Shown one piece after another: positions 1 to 9,384 of a DNA stretch of 41,549 nt. The DNA lies in the NCBI GenBank assembly GCA_025453525.1, contig JALOQD010000003.1:1-41549 (forward strand), read 5' to 3'. Made by a program: the position numbers and the translations under genes. Under the pieces are notes generated by a model. It was not told where the DNA came from and made no database searches. It was given only the letters and a program-made list of their open reading frames with translations. This DNA is from Myxococcota bacterium. Its GTDB lineage: Bacteria > Myxococcota_A > Polyangia > JAAYKL01. Each line of letters opens with the position of its first letter. Within the stretch, counting starts at the first letter, position 1.

Positions 1-124
1 TTGAAAATAATCTCTCCCAGCTGGCTCTTTCAACGGTCTGCCCATCGGAAGATCAGTTAAAAGCTTGCTCGATCATACGAAAAGTTGTTAGGCAGGTGCC
101 AGTGGCATTCGGAGGAGGCGCTTC

Positions 125-1435
125 ATGAGCAATGTCATCGCCTTGCGCAAGGAAGACAAAAACCCGTGGGAGCGGCGCGTGGCGCTCGTTCCGTCGGACG
201 TCGAAAGGCTCCGGGAAAGCGGCGTGGAGATCGTGGTCGAGGCCTTTCAAAGACGCATTTTTGCCGATGCCGACTATGCCGCTTGCGGCGCACCACTGCT
301 CGAGTGCGTGGGCGACGCGGATGTCGTGCTGGGCATCAAGGAAATGCCGATTTCGTTTTTTCGGCCAGGCGGCGCCTACCTGTTCTTTTCCCACACCATC
401 AAGGGCCAGGCTTACAACATGGCCATGCTCCGCGCCCTCGTGGAGCGACGTTGTACGCTCATCGATTACGAGAAGGTGTGCGATGACCAGGGCAGACGCC
501 TGATTTTCTTCGGGCGCCACGCAGGGCTCGCTGGGATGATCGACACCCTTTGGGCCGTGGGCAAGAGGCTCGAGGCGTTTGGAATCGACAACCCCTTTTC
601 CGAGCTTCGCCAGACGATGTGTTATGCGGATCTCGATGAGGCCCGCGTCGCCGTGTCGCAGGTTGGGGAGAAGATATCGCGCCTTGGGCTGCCGTTGAGG
701 CTCGCGCCGTTTGTCGTGGGTTTTGCCGGCTACGGCAACGTCTCCAGGGGCGCTCAGGAGATCTTCGACCTTCTGCCAAGCGTGGAGGTTGAGCCGCAAG
801 ACCTTTGTGAGTTCGCGGCCAAGACCCCGTGTATGACCAAGTGGCTGGGCAAGGTGGTCTTCGAGGAGCGACACATGGTGCAGCCCTCGGAAGATGGCCG
901 GGCGTTCACGCTCGGGGAGTACTTTGCCCATCCGCAGCGGTATCGTGGCGCGTTTGCGCAGTATCTGCCGCATCTGTCGATTCTAGTGAACGCCATCTAC
1001 TGGACCCCGGACTACCCGCGTCTCGCAACCCGTGAAGATTTTGCGGCGCTGTCGGTCGGGCAGAGCCAGCCCAAGCTCGTCGCAGTGGGCGACATTAGCT
1101 GCGACATCGACGGTGCTCTGGCCTGCACGGTGAAAGACTGCGAACCCGGTGATCCGGTTTTCGTGTACGATCCGGCCACTGGCCAGGGGACGTCGGGCTT
1201 TGACGGCCCGGGGATTGCCGTGATGGCCGTGGGAAACCTGCCCACGGAATTGCCCAAGGAGGCCTCCGAGAGCTTCAGCGCAGCGCTCTTGCCGTTTATC
1301 CCCGCTCTCCACAAAGTCGATCTGCGGTCCCCGTTCGAACTGGCGGTCTTGCCTGACGAGATCCGTCGGGCAACCGTGTTGTGGAATGGGGATTTTACAC
1401 CTGATTTCAAATATATGAGCGAGTATCTTCGCTAG
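125..1435 (+). CDS. Lysine-ketoglutarate reductase (saccharopine dehydrogenase, NADP, L-lysine forming)
   Basis: This 436-residue protein matches the N-terminal half of the eukaryotic bifunctional enzyme AASS. That half condenses lysine with 2-oxoglutarate to saccharopine using NADPH, in the cytoplasm. Visible hallmarks are the AlaDH/PNT-type N-terminus NPWERRVAL near residue 13, FFSHTIKGQ at 87-95, LIDYEKV at 112-118, a glycine-rich nucleotide loop GFAGYGNVSRGA at 199-210, and GDISCDIDG at 322-330. The ATG is preceded by a strong GGAGGAGG ribosome site ending 7 bases upstream, which fixes the start. The gene for the second half of the pathway follows 51 bases downstream, so the two form an operon. 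The split arrangement differs from the animal and plant fusion. Identification is by recognised motifs; activity is inferred. Confidence 0.9.
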   Translation: MSNVIALRKEDKNPWERRVALVPSDVERLRESGVEIVVEAFQRRIFADADYAACGAPLLECVGDADVVLGIKEMPISFFRPGGAYLFFSHTIKGQAYNMAMLRALVERRCTLIDYEKVCDDQGRRLIFFGRHAGLAGMIDTLWAVGKRLEAFGIDNPFSELRQTMCYADLDEARVAVSQVGEKISRLGLPLRLAPFVVGFAGYGNVSRGAQEIFDLLPSVEVEPQDLCEFAAKTPCMTKWLGKVVFEERHMVQPSEDGRAFTLGEYFAHPQRYRGAFAQYLPHLSILVNAIYWTPDYPRLATREDFAALSVGQSQPKLVAVGDISCDIDGALACTVKDCEPGDPVFVYDPATGQGTSGFDGPGIAVMAVGNLPTELPKEASESFSAALLPFIPALHKVDLRSPFELAVLPDEIRRATVLWNGDFTPDFKYMSEYLR

Positions 1436-1486
1436 AGATTTTGCTGGCCGCTTTTCCACGCTGCCGAACGAAAGGAGTCAAAGCCG

Positions 1487-2812
1487 ATGCAGAAGGTTCT
1501 CGTCCTGGGTGCTGGCCTCGTTTCGCGCCCGGGTGTTCACTATCTCGCGCAGTTGCCGAACGTCGAGCTCACGGTTGCCTCTTTGTACCTCGACGATGCC
1601 AAGGCCGTGACTCAAGGCCTTTCACGGGCTGGGGCTGTCGCCCTGGATGTCCGACAGGAGGCTGATAAGCTCTCTCGGTTGGTCGCGCAGCACGACGTCT
1701 CTGTGAGCCTGCTCCCTGCCACCGAACACCCGCGGGTCGCCCAGTTGTGCCTCGCGCATGGTCGACATATGACGACCGCTTCCTACATCAGCCCTCGCAT
1801 GAGGGAGCTCGCGCCCGCGGTGCTGGACGCGGGAATCATCATCCTCAACGAGTGCGGTGTGGATCCAGGGCTAGATCACATGTCCGCGATGAGAGTGTTC
1901 GATCACGTCCGGGCGCACGGTGGGCGGGTGACGGCGTTCCGCTCCTATTGCGGTGGATTGCCCGCTCCAGAGGCCAACACCAATCCCGTGGGCTACAAGT
2001 TTTCATGGGCACCCAGGGGGGCGCTCGTGGCTGCCACCCATCCAGCCAAGTACCTCGACCAAGGCACGACCGTCGAAGTCCCCGGCGACGAGCTGTTTGG
2101 GAGTCCCGAGAGGGTCGAAGTGCCAGGTGCCGGAGTCTTCGAGGGGTATCCCAACCGGGATTCGTTGCCCTATATCGACCTGTACGGCCTCTCCGAGATC
2201 CGCACTTTCTTCCGAGGCACGCTGCGCAACCAGGGTCACTGCGAGGTGTTCTACCCGTGGGTCAAGGCAGGCCTGATGGACCAGACTCTCCTTACGGACC
2301 TGCATGGGCAGACCTATCGCGGCTTCATGGCCCGCCTTGCTGGCAGCGAGCCTCTCCCGGCGTCCATCCGGGCTGGCCTGGCCAGGCGCATGGGAGTGCC
2401 CCAGGGCCACCGCTCTATCGCCGTGCTCGAGTGGCTCGGATTCTTCGAGGACGATCCGATTGGCCTCGAAGAGGGCGGTCATGTGGACATCCTGGCTCGG
2501 CGCATGGCTTCTCGTTGCGCCTTCTTGCCAGGAGAGCGGGACATGCTCGTCATGCAGCACGAGCTCATCATCGAGTACCCAGACAAACGGGAGAGGCGCC
2601 TCTCGTCGTTGGTGGATTTCGGGATACCCGGAGGAGACACCTCCATGGCCCGCACCGTGAGCCTTCCCCTCGCCATTGCGACTCGGATGGTCCTCGAAGG
2701 AAAGATCGCGCGCCGCGGTGTCTTCGGTCCCACGGACAAAGACGTCTACGAGCCCATTCTCACCGAGTGCGAGAGACTGGGGATCGCCTTTCAAGAGACC
2801 GTCGAGTCGTAG
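1487..2812 (+). CDS. Saccharopine dehydrogenase (NAD, L-glutamate forming)
   Basis: This 441-residue protein resembles the C-terminal half of AASS and fungal saccharopine reductase. It would oxidise saccharopine to glutamate and aminoadipate semialdehyde. The N-terminus carries the Rossmann loop VLVLGAGLVSRPG at about residues 4-16. Later come SLLPATEHP, TASYISP, the substrate-domain signature ECGVDPGLDHM, CGGLPAPE, YKFSWAP and EGYPNRDS, all characteristic of the family. An AAAGGAG ribosome site precedes the ATG. With the upstream reductase gene it forms a two-step saccharopine route for lysine catabolism. It ends only 4 bases from the convergent kinase gene and no terminator hairpin is visible between them, so the two transcripts probably overlap. 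Confidence 0.9.
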   Translation: MQKVLVLGAGLVSRPGVHYLAQLPNVELTVASLYLDDAKAVTQGLSRAGAVALDVRQEADKLSRLVAQHDVSVSLLPATEHPRVAQLCLAHGRHMTTASYISPRMRELAPAVLDAGIIILNECGVDPGLDHMSAMRVFDHVRAHGGRVTAFRSYCGGLPAPEANTNPVGYKFSWAPRGALVAATHPAKYLDQGTTVEVPGDELFGSPERVEVPGAGVFEGYPNRDSLPYIDLYGLSEIRTFFRGTLRNQGHCEVFYPWVKAGLMDQTLLTDLHGQTYRGFMARLAGSEPLPASIRAGLARRMGVPQGHRSIAVLEWLGFFEDDPIGLEEGGHVDILARRMASRCAFLPGERDMLVMQHELIIEYPDKRERRLSSLVDFGIPGGDTSMARTVSLPLAIATRMVLEGKIARRGVFGPTDKDVYEPILTECERLGIAFQETVES

Positions 2813-2816
2813 GTTC

Positions 2817-5747
2817 TCAAAAAGCCGTGGCATATACCTTCCGCTCCTGCGGAAACTCGAACATGGTCATTCGATCTTCCGTGGTATGACGACTCGAACA
2901 GTCCTCGTCGCTGCGGCACACGCCTGTGCCGAGCTCGGCCATGAGCCTTGGGTCCAGGGGTTGATGCGGTGCGTTGAAATCACCGTAAAACAGGGCTGCG
3001 GGAAAGCCTTTGATGCGCACGGGTAAGAGCAGGAACATGGGCGCGTCGATGAGCTTCTTGTACCACGGTGGCACATAGGGAGATTGCTTGGGATCTCGGG
3101 TGTCGGCGACGCTGATGTCCGCTCCGGTGGCGAGCGACTTGTTGAACAGGTCCATCCGTCCGTCGATTTTGAAGGCGAAATCCGCCAGCAGCTTTTCGAT
3201 GTCAGGGCCAAAGCCAGAGCGAGCCCGCATGGTCTTGCTGCGCACGTCGTGGAACATGAACGACACCCTGTGCAATCCCAGGCCCCGGTACATGGCCTCG
3301 AGCACGGCAAGCATGAGCTCGTTGAGCTCGAACTTGCCCCGTTTGACCTGCTCGGCGACGTCTAGGGCGCCTGCTGACAGAATCTGCTGGCGGTCGGTGA
3401 TGTCCTCCTCTGAGGCGCTTGTCATGGGGGATGGGGGAGCGTCGAGGGCCTCCTGGATGGCTGCGATTGCGCTCCTGGGTTTGTTTTTTTCGCCAGCAGC
3501 TCGCTCGCGTCCGCTCCCGGTGAGCAGGTTGCGAAGATAGAGGCTGCCGCGAACAGGCAAGTCGAGGAGTTTGGAATAGTCCTCGAGGACGTCCAATCCC
3601 TCGTCGAGAAAGGCTTCGATGTCTTTGTCCGTGAGTTGAATGACGCCCTTGAATCTCTCTTGAATCTCGCCGAGGGCTCGCTGCCGCTGCGGGCCTGCTA
3701 GAGCCGCGGCTTCGGAGAGCTCCCGGCCGAGGGTCGAGTAGACCTGCGCTCTGTCGGTGGCATTCCTGATTTTGGGGAGCGGACCAGGGGGCAGGTTGAC
3801 CATGGCGGTTCGGAGCTTTTCGGGAAATCCCCATTGGCTCGCGACTTCAACCCCGAGCTCATCGAAGCTGACGCCCATTTGGGCCTGAAACACCGTCGCC
3901 TCTGGGCGTTGGAGCTCTTCGGCTTGCTTTTTGATTTCCTTCATTTCCTTGGAGAAGTAGAACAGGGCGATTTGGCGCCCCATATCCTTGAGCAGTCCGG
4001 CGATGAACACGTCCTCATTGTTGACGTTGGAATCTCGACTCGCGACGATTTTTCCGAGGATTCCCGTGGCAAGAGACTGGAGCGCGCCGTCCTGGAGATC
4101 GCTGGCCATCTCGGGGTTTGATGTCCGGAGGTGATCGAACAGCGTCAGGCCCAGCACGGATTGCCGCACGGTGTCGAAGCCGATGAGCACCACGGCGCGG
4201 GATACAGCATTGACCCGACCGCGAACCTGACCGTAGTAGGGAGAGTTGACGAGTCGCAGCAGCTTTGTGGTGAGCGACAGATCCTTGAGGATGACGTTTG
4301 CCAGATCCGCGGCCGAGGTGCTCGACATCCCGGCCTTGGTGTTGAGCTCTGTCAAATGCTGAGAGATGACGGGAAAATCCGGGCGCTTCTTCATGCGCTC
4401 GACCAGCACGCGCAGGGTCGTCTCCTTGCGACTCTCGCCTGCTTGAGGCTCATAGGCCGCGGTGGGCATGGGAGGCAGCTTGGCCTTTTGCAGAGCTGGT
4501 TCTGAATCTGGCACTTGGGACGGAGTGTCCTCTTCAGGCTCGTCGACCTCACCCTCGAGGCCTAGCTCGAGGCTCAAGCCGGTTACCCGTGGCTCTTCAG
4601 GCGCTGCCTCGACTGGGAAAGCAGGCCCGGCCACAGGTGCGGGTTCGGGAAGAACAGGCATCCGAGTGTTGGGGCCAGAGGGCGCAGGCACAGCCTGGGG
4701 CGCAGAGGCGCTCTGCTTTGGCAAAGGAGATGGCGTGGGAGGGGGCGCGTTTCTGCTGTACACGACTCGCCCCAGAGACTTGAGTTGCGCAGCCACCTCC
4801 AGCATGTTTTTGGGGCGGTCGTTCGGATTCTTTGCAAGCATGGACGCGACGAGCTCGCTGAGGCCGTCGGGCAGCTCGATCCCGTGTGCGGCCGCGCTCA
4901 GCAGGGGGATGGGCTCGCCTAGGTGTTTGGCGAGGATCGCCACAGGGGAATCGCCCGTGTAGGGCAGGGTGCCTGTGAGCATGCGGAACAGCATCACTCC
5001 CAGCGCGTAGATATCGGTGCGGTTGTCCACCGGGTTCGCCGAGATCTGCTCTGGGGCCATGTACTCGGGCGTGCCGAAAACCTCGTTTGGCGCGGTGAGA
5101 TGGGAGGTGCGCTCGCTGGCATTGGGGTCGAGGATCTTGGCAATGCCAAAATCCAGGACCTTAACGACGTCGCCCCGTGTGCCGATGCGAGTGAGCATGA
5201 CGTTATCGGGCTTGAGATCCCGATGCACGATGGTGCTCAGATGGGCATCGTGGAGCGAGTCACAGACCTGGAGCGCGATGTGCCGTGTGCGCTCGAAGTC
5301 CATCACACCCACGCGATTGAGCTCCTCATCCAGGCTTTTGCCGGCGATGAGCTCCATGGCGAGGTACAGGGCGCCGACGTCGGTCACGCCGAAGTCGTAG
5401 ATGATGACGGTGTTGGGATGGTTGAGCCGGCTCGAGAGCATCGCCTCGTTGCGGAACCTGTCCGAGAGACGGGGATCAGTGCCCGTGCGCGGGGTTAAAA
5501 GCTTGAGAGCCACGAGTCGGCCGACAGACACTTGTTCAGCTCGGTATACGATCCCCATGCCGCCAGCACCGAGCCGTTCATGGACGCGGAATCGCCCATC
5601 GATCAGAGTGCCGATCAGGGGATCGTCTGGCTTGGGCGGGAGAACCTCGCAGGCGAGTCGCGTGCCGCAGCCGTTGCAGAATCGCGCAGCTCCCGGGTTG
5701 GGAGTCCCGCACTCGGGGCAGGAATAATTTAGGTTGGTATCCACCAT
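2817..5747 (-). CDS. Zinc-ribbon Ser/Thr kinase fused to HDOD and GAF-like domains
   Basis: This 976-residue signalling protein has several domains. An N-terminal zinc ribbon has Cys at 10, 13, 24 and 27. A complete eukaryotic-type kinase domain spans about 50-330, with the G-loop GAGGMG near 60, catalytic Lys82, HRDLKPDN with Asp177, DFG at 199-201 and APE at 231-233. A Pro- and Glu-rich linker covers about 330-440. An HDOD domain spans about 445-660 (KDLSLTTKLLRLVNSPYYG is typical). The C-terminal part, about 780-950, resembles a GAF fold but is not firmly assigned. No membrane segment is seen, so it should be cytoplasmic. Kinase residues are intact, so it is probably active. HDOD proteins often act in regulatory signalling; the partner here is unknown. 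The ATG lacks a strong ribosome site. Confidence 0.88.
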   Translation of the reverse strand: MVDTNLNYSCPECGTPNPGAARFCNGCGTRLACEVLPPKPDDPLIGTLIDGRFRVHERLGAGGMGIVYRAEQVSVGRLVALKLLTPRTGTDPRLSDRFRNEAMLSSRLNHPNTVIIYDFGVTDVGALYLAMELIAGKSLDEELNRVGVMDFERTRHIALQVCDSLHDAHLSTIVHRDLKPDNVMLTRIGTRGDVVKVLDFGIAKILDPNASERTSHLTAPNEVFGTPEYMAPEQISANPVDNRTDIYALGVMLFRMLTGTLPYTGDSPVAILAKHLGEPIPLLSAAAHGIELPDGLSELVASMLAKNPNDRPKNMLEVAAQLKSLGRVVYSRNAPPPTPSPLPKQSASAPQAVPAPSGPNTRMPVLPEPAPVAGPAFPVEAAPEEPRVTGLSLELGLEGEVDEPEEDTPSQVPDSEPALQKAKLPPMPTAAYEPQAGESRKETTLRVLVERMKKRPDFPVISQHLTELNTKAGMSSTSAADLANVILKDLSLTTKLLRLVNSPYYGQVRGRVNAVSRAVVLIGFDTVRQSVLGLTLFDHLRTSNPEMASDLQDGALQSLATGILGKIVASRDSNVNNEDVFIAGLLKDMGRQIALFYFSKEMKEIKKQAEELQRPEATVFQAQMGVSFDELGVEVASQWGFPEKLRTAMVNLPPGPLPKIRNATDRAQVYSTLGRELSEAAALAGPQRQRALGEIQERFKGVIQLTDKDIEAFLDEGLDVLEDYSKLLDLPVRGSLYLRNLLTGSGRERAAGEKNKPRSAIAAIQEALDAPPSPMTSASEEDITDRQQILSAGALDVAEQVKRGKFELNELMLAVLEAMYRGLGLHRVSFMFHDVRSKTMRARSGFGPDIEKLLADFAFKIDGRMDLFNKSLATGADISVADTRDPKQSPYVPPWYKKLIDAPMFLLLPVRIKGFPAALFYGDFNAPHQPLDPRLMAELGTGVCRSDEDCSSRHTTEDRMTMFEFPQERKVYATAF

Positions 5748-6171
5748 CGTTGCGACTGTTTTCTACTAAAAGAATACAGCGAACCGCGGTTTTGTCAGGT
5801 GCGGGGGCATTTTTTTTGTTGGGCCTAAATAGATCAATAAAAAGAACAGTTAAAGGATTATTATTTAAGGTTTTTTCTCATGAAAATATTAGGGACAAAC
5901 GCTGCGAGGCGAGACACGAGAGATTTTGCCATGGATGCAGGCTGAAAGAGCCCTTGCTCCTTCTTTTGAATATATTGCGCAGGGGCAGTCGAGCTGAATG
6001 CAAATAAATGAATAAAAACAAATACATAAATTTAAAACAATAAAGTCTTTTGTGATGCTTTGCAGGGTTTCTTGAGCCTGAACCGCAGGTGTGCTTGCAG
6101 CGTGTTAGGTGTACCCTTGGCTGGGCCATGCGCTTCTGTTAGTGTTGGCCATGCTGAGCGACCGTCCGAGC
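5748..6171. other. AT-rich divergent intergenic region
   Basis: This stretch of about 420 bases separates the kinase gene from the pseudouridine synthase gene. It is strikingly AT-rich at about 5800-5890 and 5985-6055 (runs of T and A, TAAATAGATCAATAAAAAG) compared with its GC-rich surroundings. It must hold the promoters for both divergent genes. No convincing -35/-10 pair, RNA gene or ORF with recognisable sequence could be singled out. Confidence 0.5.
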
Positions 6172-7116
6172 ATGATCGACCCCTCCTGGCTTCGGATCGA
6201 GTTTCCAGTGCCCAAGGAGTATGCGGGATGGCGGGTCGACCTGTTCGTCGCCCATCGCATGCGGCGACTGTCTCGCACGCGTGTTCAAAAAATTCTATCA
6301 ACCGCTGGCTTCGATGGCACGGGCAAGCCTCTGCGACCCAACCGAGCTCTTGCCGAGGGCGATCTCGTGGTGATTTATCGCCCTCCCCCGGAGGAACCGG
6401 AGACCCCGCGCACTTTTGGGATCGCGTACGAAGACGAGTGGATTTTAGCGGTCGACAAGCCGTCAGGGCTGCCCATGCACCCCACGGCCCGCTATCACCG
6501 CAACACCCTGACCTCGCTGCTCAAGGAAGCCTATGGCGAAAGCCGGCCGAATATCGCGCATCGATTGGACGCCGAGACCTCAGGCCTGGTGCTGTGCGCC
6601 AAAACCCGTGAGGCAGAACGTGGTCTGAAGATGATGTTCGCCGAGCGAAAGATCCGCAAGGCCTACCTCGCCGTCACTTTTGGGATTCCAGATCCGCCCG
6701 AGGGACGCGTGGAGATTCCCATGCGACTCGATACGCGTGGCCCCATTCGAATCAAGATGTGTTGCGCTGCTGACGGGCTTCCCTCTCTCACCGAGTATGC
6801 GGTGCTTTCGGCGGCAGGCCCTAGGGCCCTGGTCGAGTGTCGCCCCCGAACCGGGAGACAGCATCAGATTCGGGTCCATCTCGCCACCCTGGGTCATCCC
6901 ATTGTTGGGGACAAGCTATACGGTCCGGATTCCGACGTTTTTCTCGATTACATCGCCCAAGGTCCGACAGACGAAATCGTTCGACGGGCCGGGGCTCGTC
7001 GGCAGCTGCTTCATGCTGCCAATGTGACCCTGGTGCATCCCATCACCCATGAGACCTTGATGATCGACTGCCCGCTGCCGCCGGACATGGTTCGAGCGAT
7101 GGAGGAGACCCCTTGA
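6172..7116 (+). CDS. RluA-family pseudouridine synthase
   Basis: The protein isomerises uridine to pseudouridine in rRNA or tRNA. An N-terminal S4-like RNA-binding segment (WRVDLFVAHRMRRLSRTRVQKIL) is followed by the synthase core. The core holds the hallmark HRLDAETSGL, whose Asp is the catalytic nucleophile, then RKAYLAV and the GRQHQIRVHL motif. The chosen start is the ATG that gives MIDPSWLRIEF. An upstream in-frame ATG at 6151 and GTG at 6109 are also possible; none has a strong ribosome site, so the exact N-terminus is uncertain. The stop codon overlaps the TTG start of the next gene by 4 bases, which suggests translational coupling. The precise modified uridine cannot be told from sequence alone. 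Confidence 0.88.
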   Translation: MIDPSWLRIEFPVPKEYAGWRVDLFVAHRMRRLSRTRVQKILSTAGFDGTGKPLRPNRALAEGDLVVIYRPPPEEPETPRTFGIAYEDEWILAVDKPSGLPMHPTARYHRNTLTSLLKEAYGESRPNIAHRLDAETSGLVLCAKTREAERGLKMMFAERKIRKAYLAVTFGIPDPPEGRVEIPMRLDTRGPIRIKMCCAADGLPSLTEYAVLSAAGPRALVECRPRTGRQHQIRVHLATLGHPIVGDKLYGPDSDVFLDYIAQGPTDEIVRRAGARRQLLHAANVTLVHPITHETLMIDCPLPPDMVRAMEETP

Positions 7117-8705
7117 AGAAATCTTCGGTTTTATTGGTTCTGGTGCTGCTCGCAGGGCAGGGCTGTGCCTCCCATTCTGACAGAAGAGCGGGGGATTCGA
7201 AGAGAGAGCGCTTCGATGCCGTCGTGATCGGTGCGGGCATGGGCGGGCTCTCTGCCGCAACCCATTTGGCGGCAGCAGGCAAGCGAGTTCTCGTCGTCGA
7301 GCAAGGCGCCAAGGTGGGCGGTTGCACGAGCTCCTTTACCCGTGGGCCCTTTCGATTCGATTCGGCGGTCCACGCGATATCCGGAGGTGGCAAAGACGCC
7401 ACGGGATTCGTCAAGCTCTTGAACAAGGCTGGTCTGTCGAACAAGGTGCGGCTCATTCGTATCCCAGAGATCGGGCGGGCCGTGTATCCAGATTTCGATA
7501 TCCACCTGCCCAACGGGGTTCCTGCCACGGTCGAGGCGCTCTCTGACCGTTTTCCGAGGGAGAAGGAGGGGATCTCTACTTATTACAAAAAGATGGCCCA
7601 GTTGGTCGACGACTTGACCCAGTTGGGAGCCGCCTATCGCCGAGGTCCTGTGGCGAGGACCGGTCTTTTGTTGCTCGTGCCCTTGCGCCAGCCGACGCTG
7701 TTTCGCTTGCGCAACTCGACGCACGCTCAAGTGCTCGCAGAGAACTTCCAAGATCCGCGGCTCAAGGCCTTGGCGTCCCAGCTGTGGGTGTATTTGGGGC
7801 CACCGCCTTCGCGGCTCTGGGCTCCCATTAGCCTCGTGGCCCATTACAGCTATATCGAGTTCGGTGCGTGGCAAGTGGAGGGCTCCTCGGAAGCGCTCGC
7901 CAATGCCTATGCCGGTCGCATCGAGGAGCTCGGGGGCACGATTCTGCTCGGCACCAAGGCGCAGTCCATAGATATTCGCAAAGGCGCTGTCCAAGGGGTG
8001 CAGACCGACGCTGGCTATTTTTCAGCCAAGGCCGTGGTCTCGAACGCCGACCCCTTCCAGACCTTTGGCAAGCTCGTGGGGCCGCAGCACACCCCTGCCG
8101 AGGTTCAAAAGAAACTCGACACATGGAAGGAAAGCAATTCCCTGGTGGAGCTCTATTTGGGCCTGGACGTTCCGGCCTCGGACCTGGGCCTTCCAGACTA
8201 CGAGACTTTTTATACCAGTACGACAGATCTCGATGCGGCCTATGACGCCATGGTGAACGGAACCTACACGGACATCGCAGCGACCATTACCGCGTATTCC
8301 AATTTGGGAGATCCGTGGTACGCGCCTCCGGGCAAAGCCGTTGTGACCGTGGTCGCCTATTCGAGCATCGACAACTGGTCCACTGATCCCAAGGTCTATG
8401 CTGAGCAACGTCAACGGGTGATCGGTGTGCTGCTCGATGCGTGCGAGCGCCTCGCTCCCAAGATAAGAGAGCACATCGAAGTGGTGGATCTCGCCACCCC
8501 GCGAACCATAGAGCGATACACGATGCAATACCGAGGGGTACCTTATGGTTGGAACATGATCGTTGGCCAGGAAGAGCGCTTGCCCAATACAACGGACATC
8601 GACGGGCTCTACCTGGCTGGCTCGTGGACCGTCCCGTCCCATGGCGTGACCGGAGCTGCGGTCTCTGGGTACCATGCGGCCGAGCTCATTCTCCAAAATG
8701 ATTGA
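7113..8705 (+). CDS. Exported FAD-dependent phytoene desaturase/isomerase-like oxidoreductase
   Basis: This 530-residue flavoprotein belongs to the CrtI / carotenoid isomerase / retinol saturase superfamily. A hydrophobic leader at about residues 4-17 ends in AGQGC, so it looks like a signal peptide or a lipoprotein with a non-canonical lipobox (Cys18). The FAD-binding motif VVIGAGMGGLSAATHL sits at about 37-52, followed by VVEQGAKVGGCTSSF. The C-terminus has DGLYLAGSWTVPSHGVTGAA, the usual FAD-contacting end of the family. The start is TTG, overlapping the RluA stop by 4 bases. The substrate cannot be read from sequence; no carotenoid genes are nearby. An exported member is unusual, because the family is normally cytoplasmic or bound to the inner membrane face. 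Confidence 0.85.
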   Translation: MKKSSVLLVLVLLAGQGCASHSDRRAGDSKRERFDAVVIGAGMGGLSAATHLAAAGKRVLVVEQGAKVGGCTSSFTRGPFRFDSAVHAISGGGKDATGFVKLLNKAGLSNKVRLIRIPEIGRAVYPDFDIHLPNGVPATVEALSDRFPREKEGISTYYKKMAQLVDDLTQLGAAYRRGPVARTGLLLLVPLRQPTLFRLRNSTHAQVLAENFQDPRLKALASQLWVYLGPPPSRLWAPISLVAHYSYIEFGAWQVEGSSEALANAYAGRIEELGGTILLGTKAQSIDIRKGAVQGVQTDAGYFSAKAVVSNADPFQTFGKLVGPQHTPAEVQKKLDTWKESNSLVELYLGLDVPASDLGLPDYETFYTSTTDLDAAYDAMVNGTYTDIAATITAYSNLGDPWYAPPGKAVVTVVAYSSIDNWSTDPKVYAEQRQRVIGVLLDACERLAPKIREHIEVVDLATPRTIERYTMQYRGVPYGWNMIVGQEERLPNTTDIDGLYLAGSWTVPSHGVTGAAVSGYHAAELILQND

Positions 8706-8846
8706 GCCTGCTCTTGGCACACCGCCATTGCGCCACTGATCCTCGCCGACCTCTCCGTCTTACCGCTTTTCCAAGGTCAAGATCACCACGCTGGGTCGTG
8801 GGAATCGGGGTTAGTCCGACCCATGTCCTCAGTCCGCAGGGAGGGC

Positions 8847-9353
8847 ATGGCAACCGACACTCGGTTTATCTGGGATTTTCCTGTGGATAACTTTGGCGCC
8901 TCCCACGTTTGCGCTGGCATGGAGCTTGAAGTGGGGAGCCGACCTGTGGTGCCTTTCGGCGCTTGCCAAGAGGAGGAAATCGCGATGCGTCCAACTGTCG
9001 AGCTTAGGCCGATCAAACGCCAAGCTCCTGTTTTACCAAAAACGGGAGAATCTGAAGGCAGGAGCACAGGGAGCGCCCTTCCGAATGCCGTTGGGAGGCC
9101 GCAGGACGCCTGGCTCGCCTGTTCGGGTCCGGAGGTGGATGGTTTCAGCGTCGCCTATGCGGACTGGGTCTGCGAGGCTTTTGACCAGCGAAGGTCATCC
9201 TTCCCAAAGGACAGGGGATGGAACCTCCCAATGGCATGCAGCACCGACGCACTTCCTCGTTCGCAGGACCCATTGCCTAGAGCACCGGAGTTTAATCAGC
9301 AAATGAGGGATACCGTGAGCCTTCATCCGATCACCAGAATCCCCAGGTTTTAG
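8847..9353 (+). CDS. Doubtful hypothetical ORF in a long non-coding-like stretch
   Basis: Between the flavoprotein gene (ending 8705) and the SDR gene (ending 9385 on the other strand) lie about 680 bases with no recognisable gene. The longest plus-strand frame here could start at ATG 8847, just after a good GGGAGGG ribosome-like site, or at ATG 8823. Its translation resembles no family I know, has no obvious hydrophobic core and is rich in Pro, Arg and Ser. It may be a spurious frame, a young gene or a decayed one. A sequence identical to the DnaA-box consensus (TGTGGATAA, 8882-8890) falls inside it. Confidence 0.22.
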   Translation: MATDTRFIWDFPVDNFGASHVCAGMELEVGSRPVVPFGACQEEEIAMRPTVELRPIKRQAPVLPKTGESEGRSTGSALPNAVGRPQDAWLACSGPEVDGFSVAYADWVCEAFDQRRSSFPKDRGWNLPMACSTDALPRSQDPLPRAPEFNQQMRDTVSLHPITRIPRF

Positions 9354-9384
9354 TCCCACGGGCATGGAGCGAGGAGGGTGGGTC

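Noticed and set aside
5750-6007. 85-codon plus-strand frame in the AT-rich intergenic region
   Set aside because: It lies in promoter DNA, has atypical composition (leucine/arginine runs from AT-rich sequence) and no ribosome site or recognisable domain.
8882-8890. Perfect DnaA-box consensus TGTGGATAA (reverse of TTATCCACA)
   Set aside because: A single copy is expected by chance about once in every 130 kb when both strands are counted, so one in this window is unremarkable, and no cluster of boxes or AT-rich unwinding region accompanies it.
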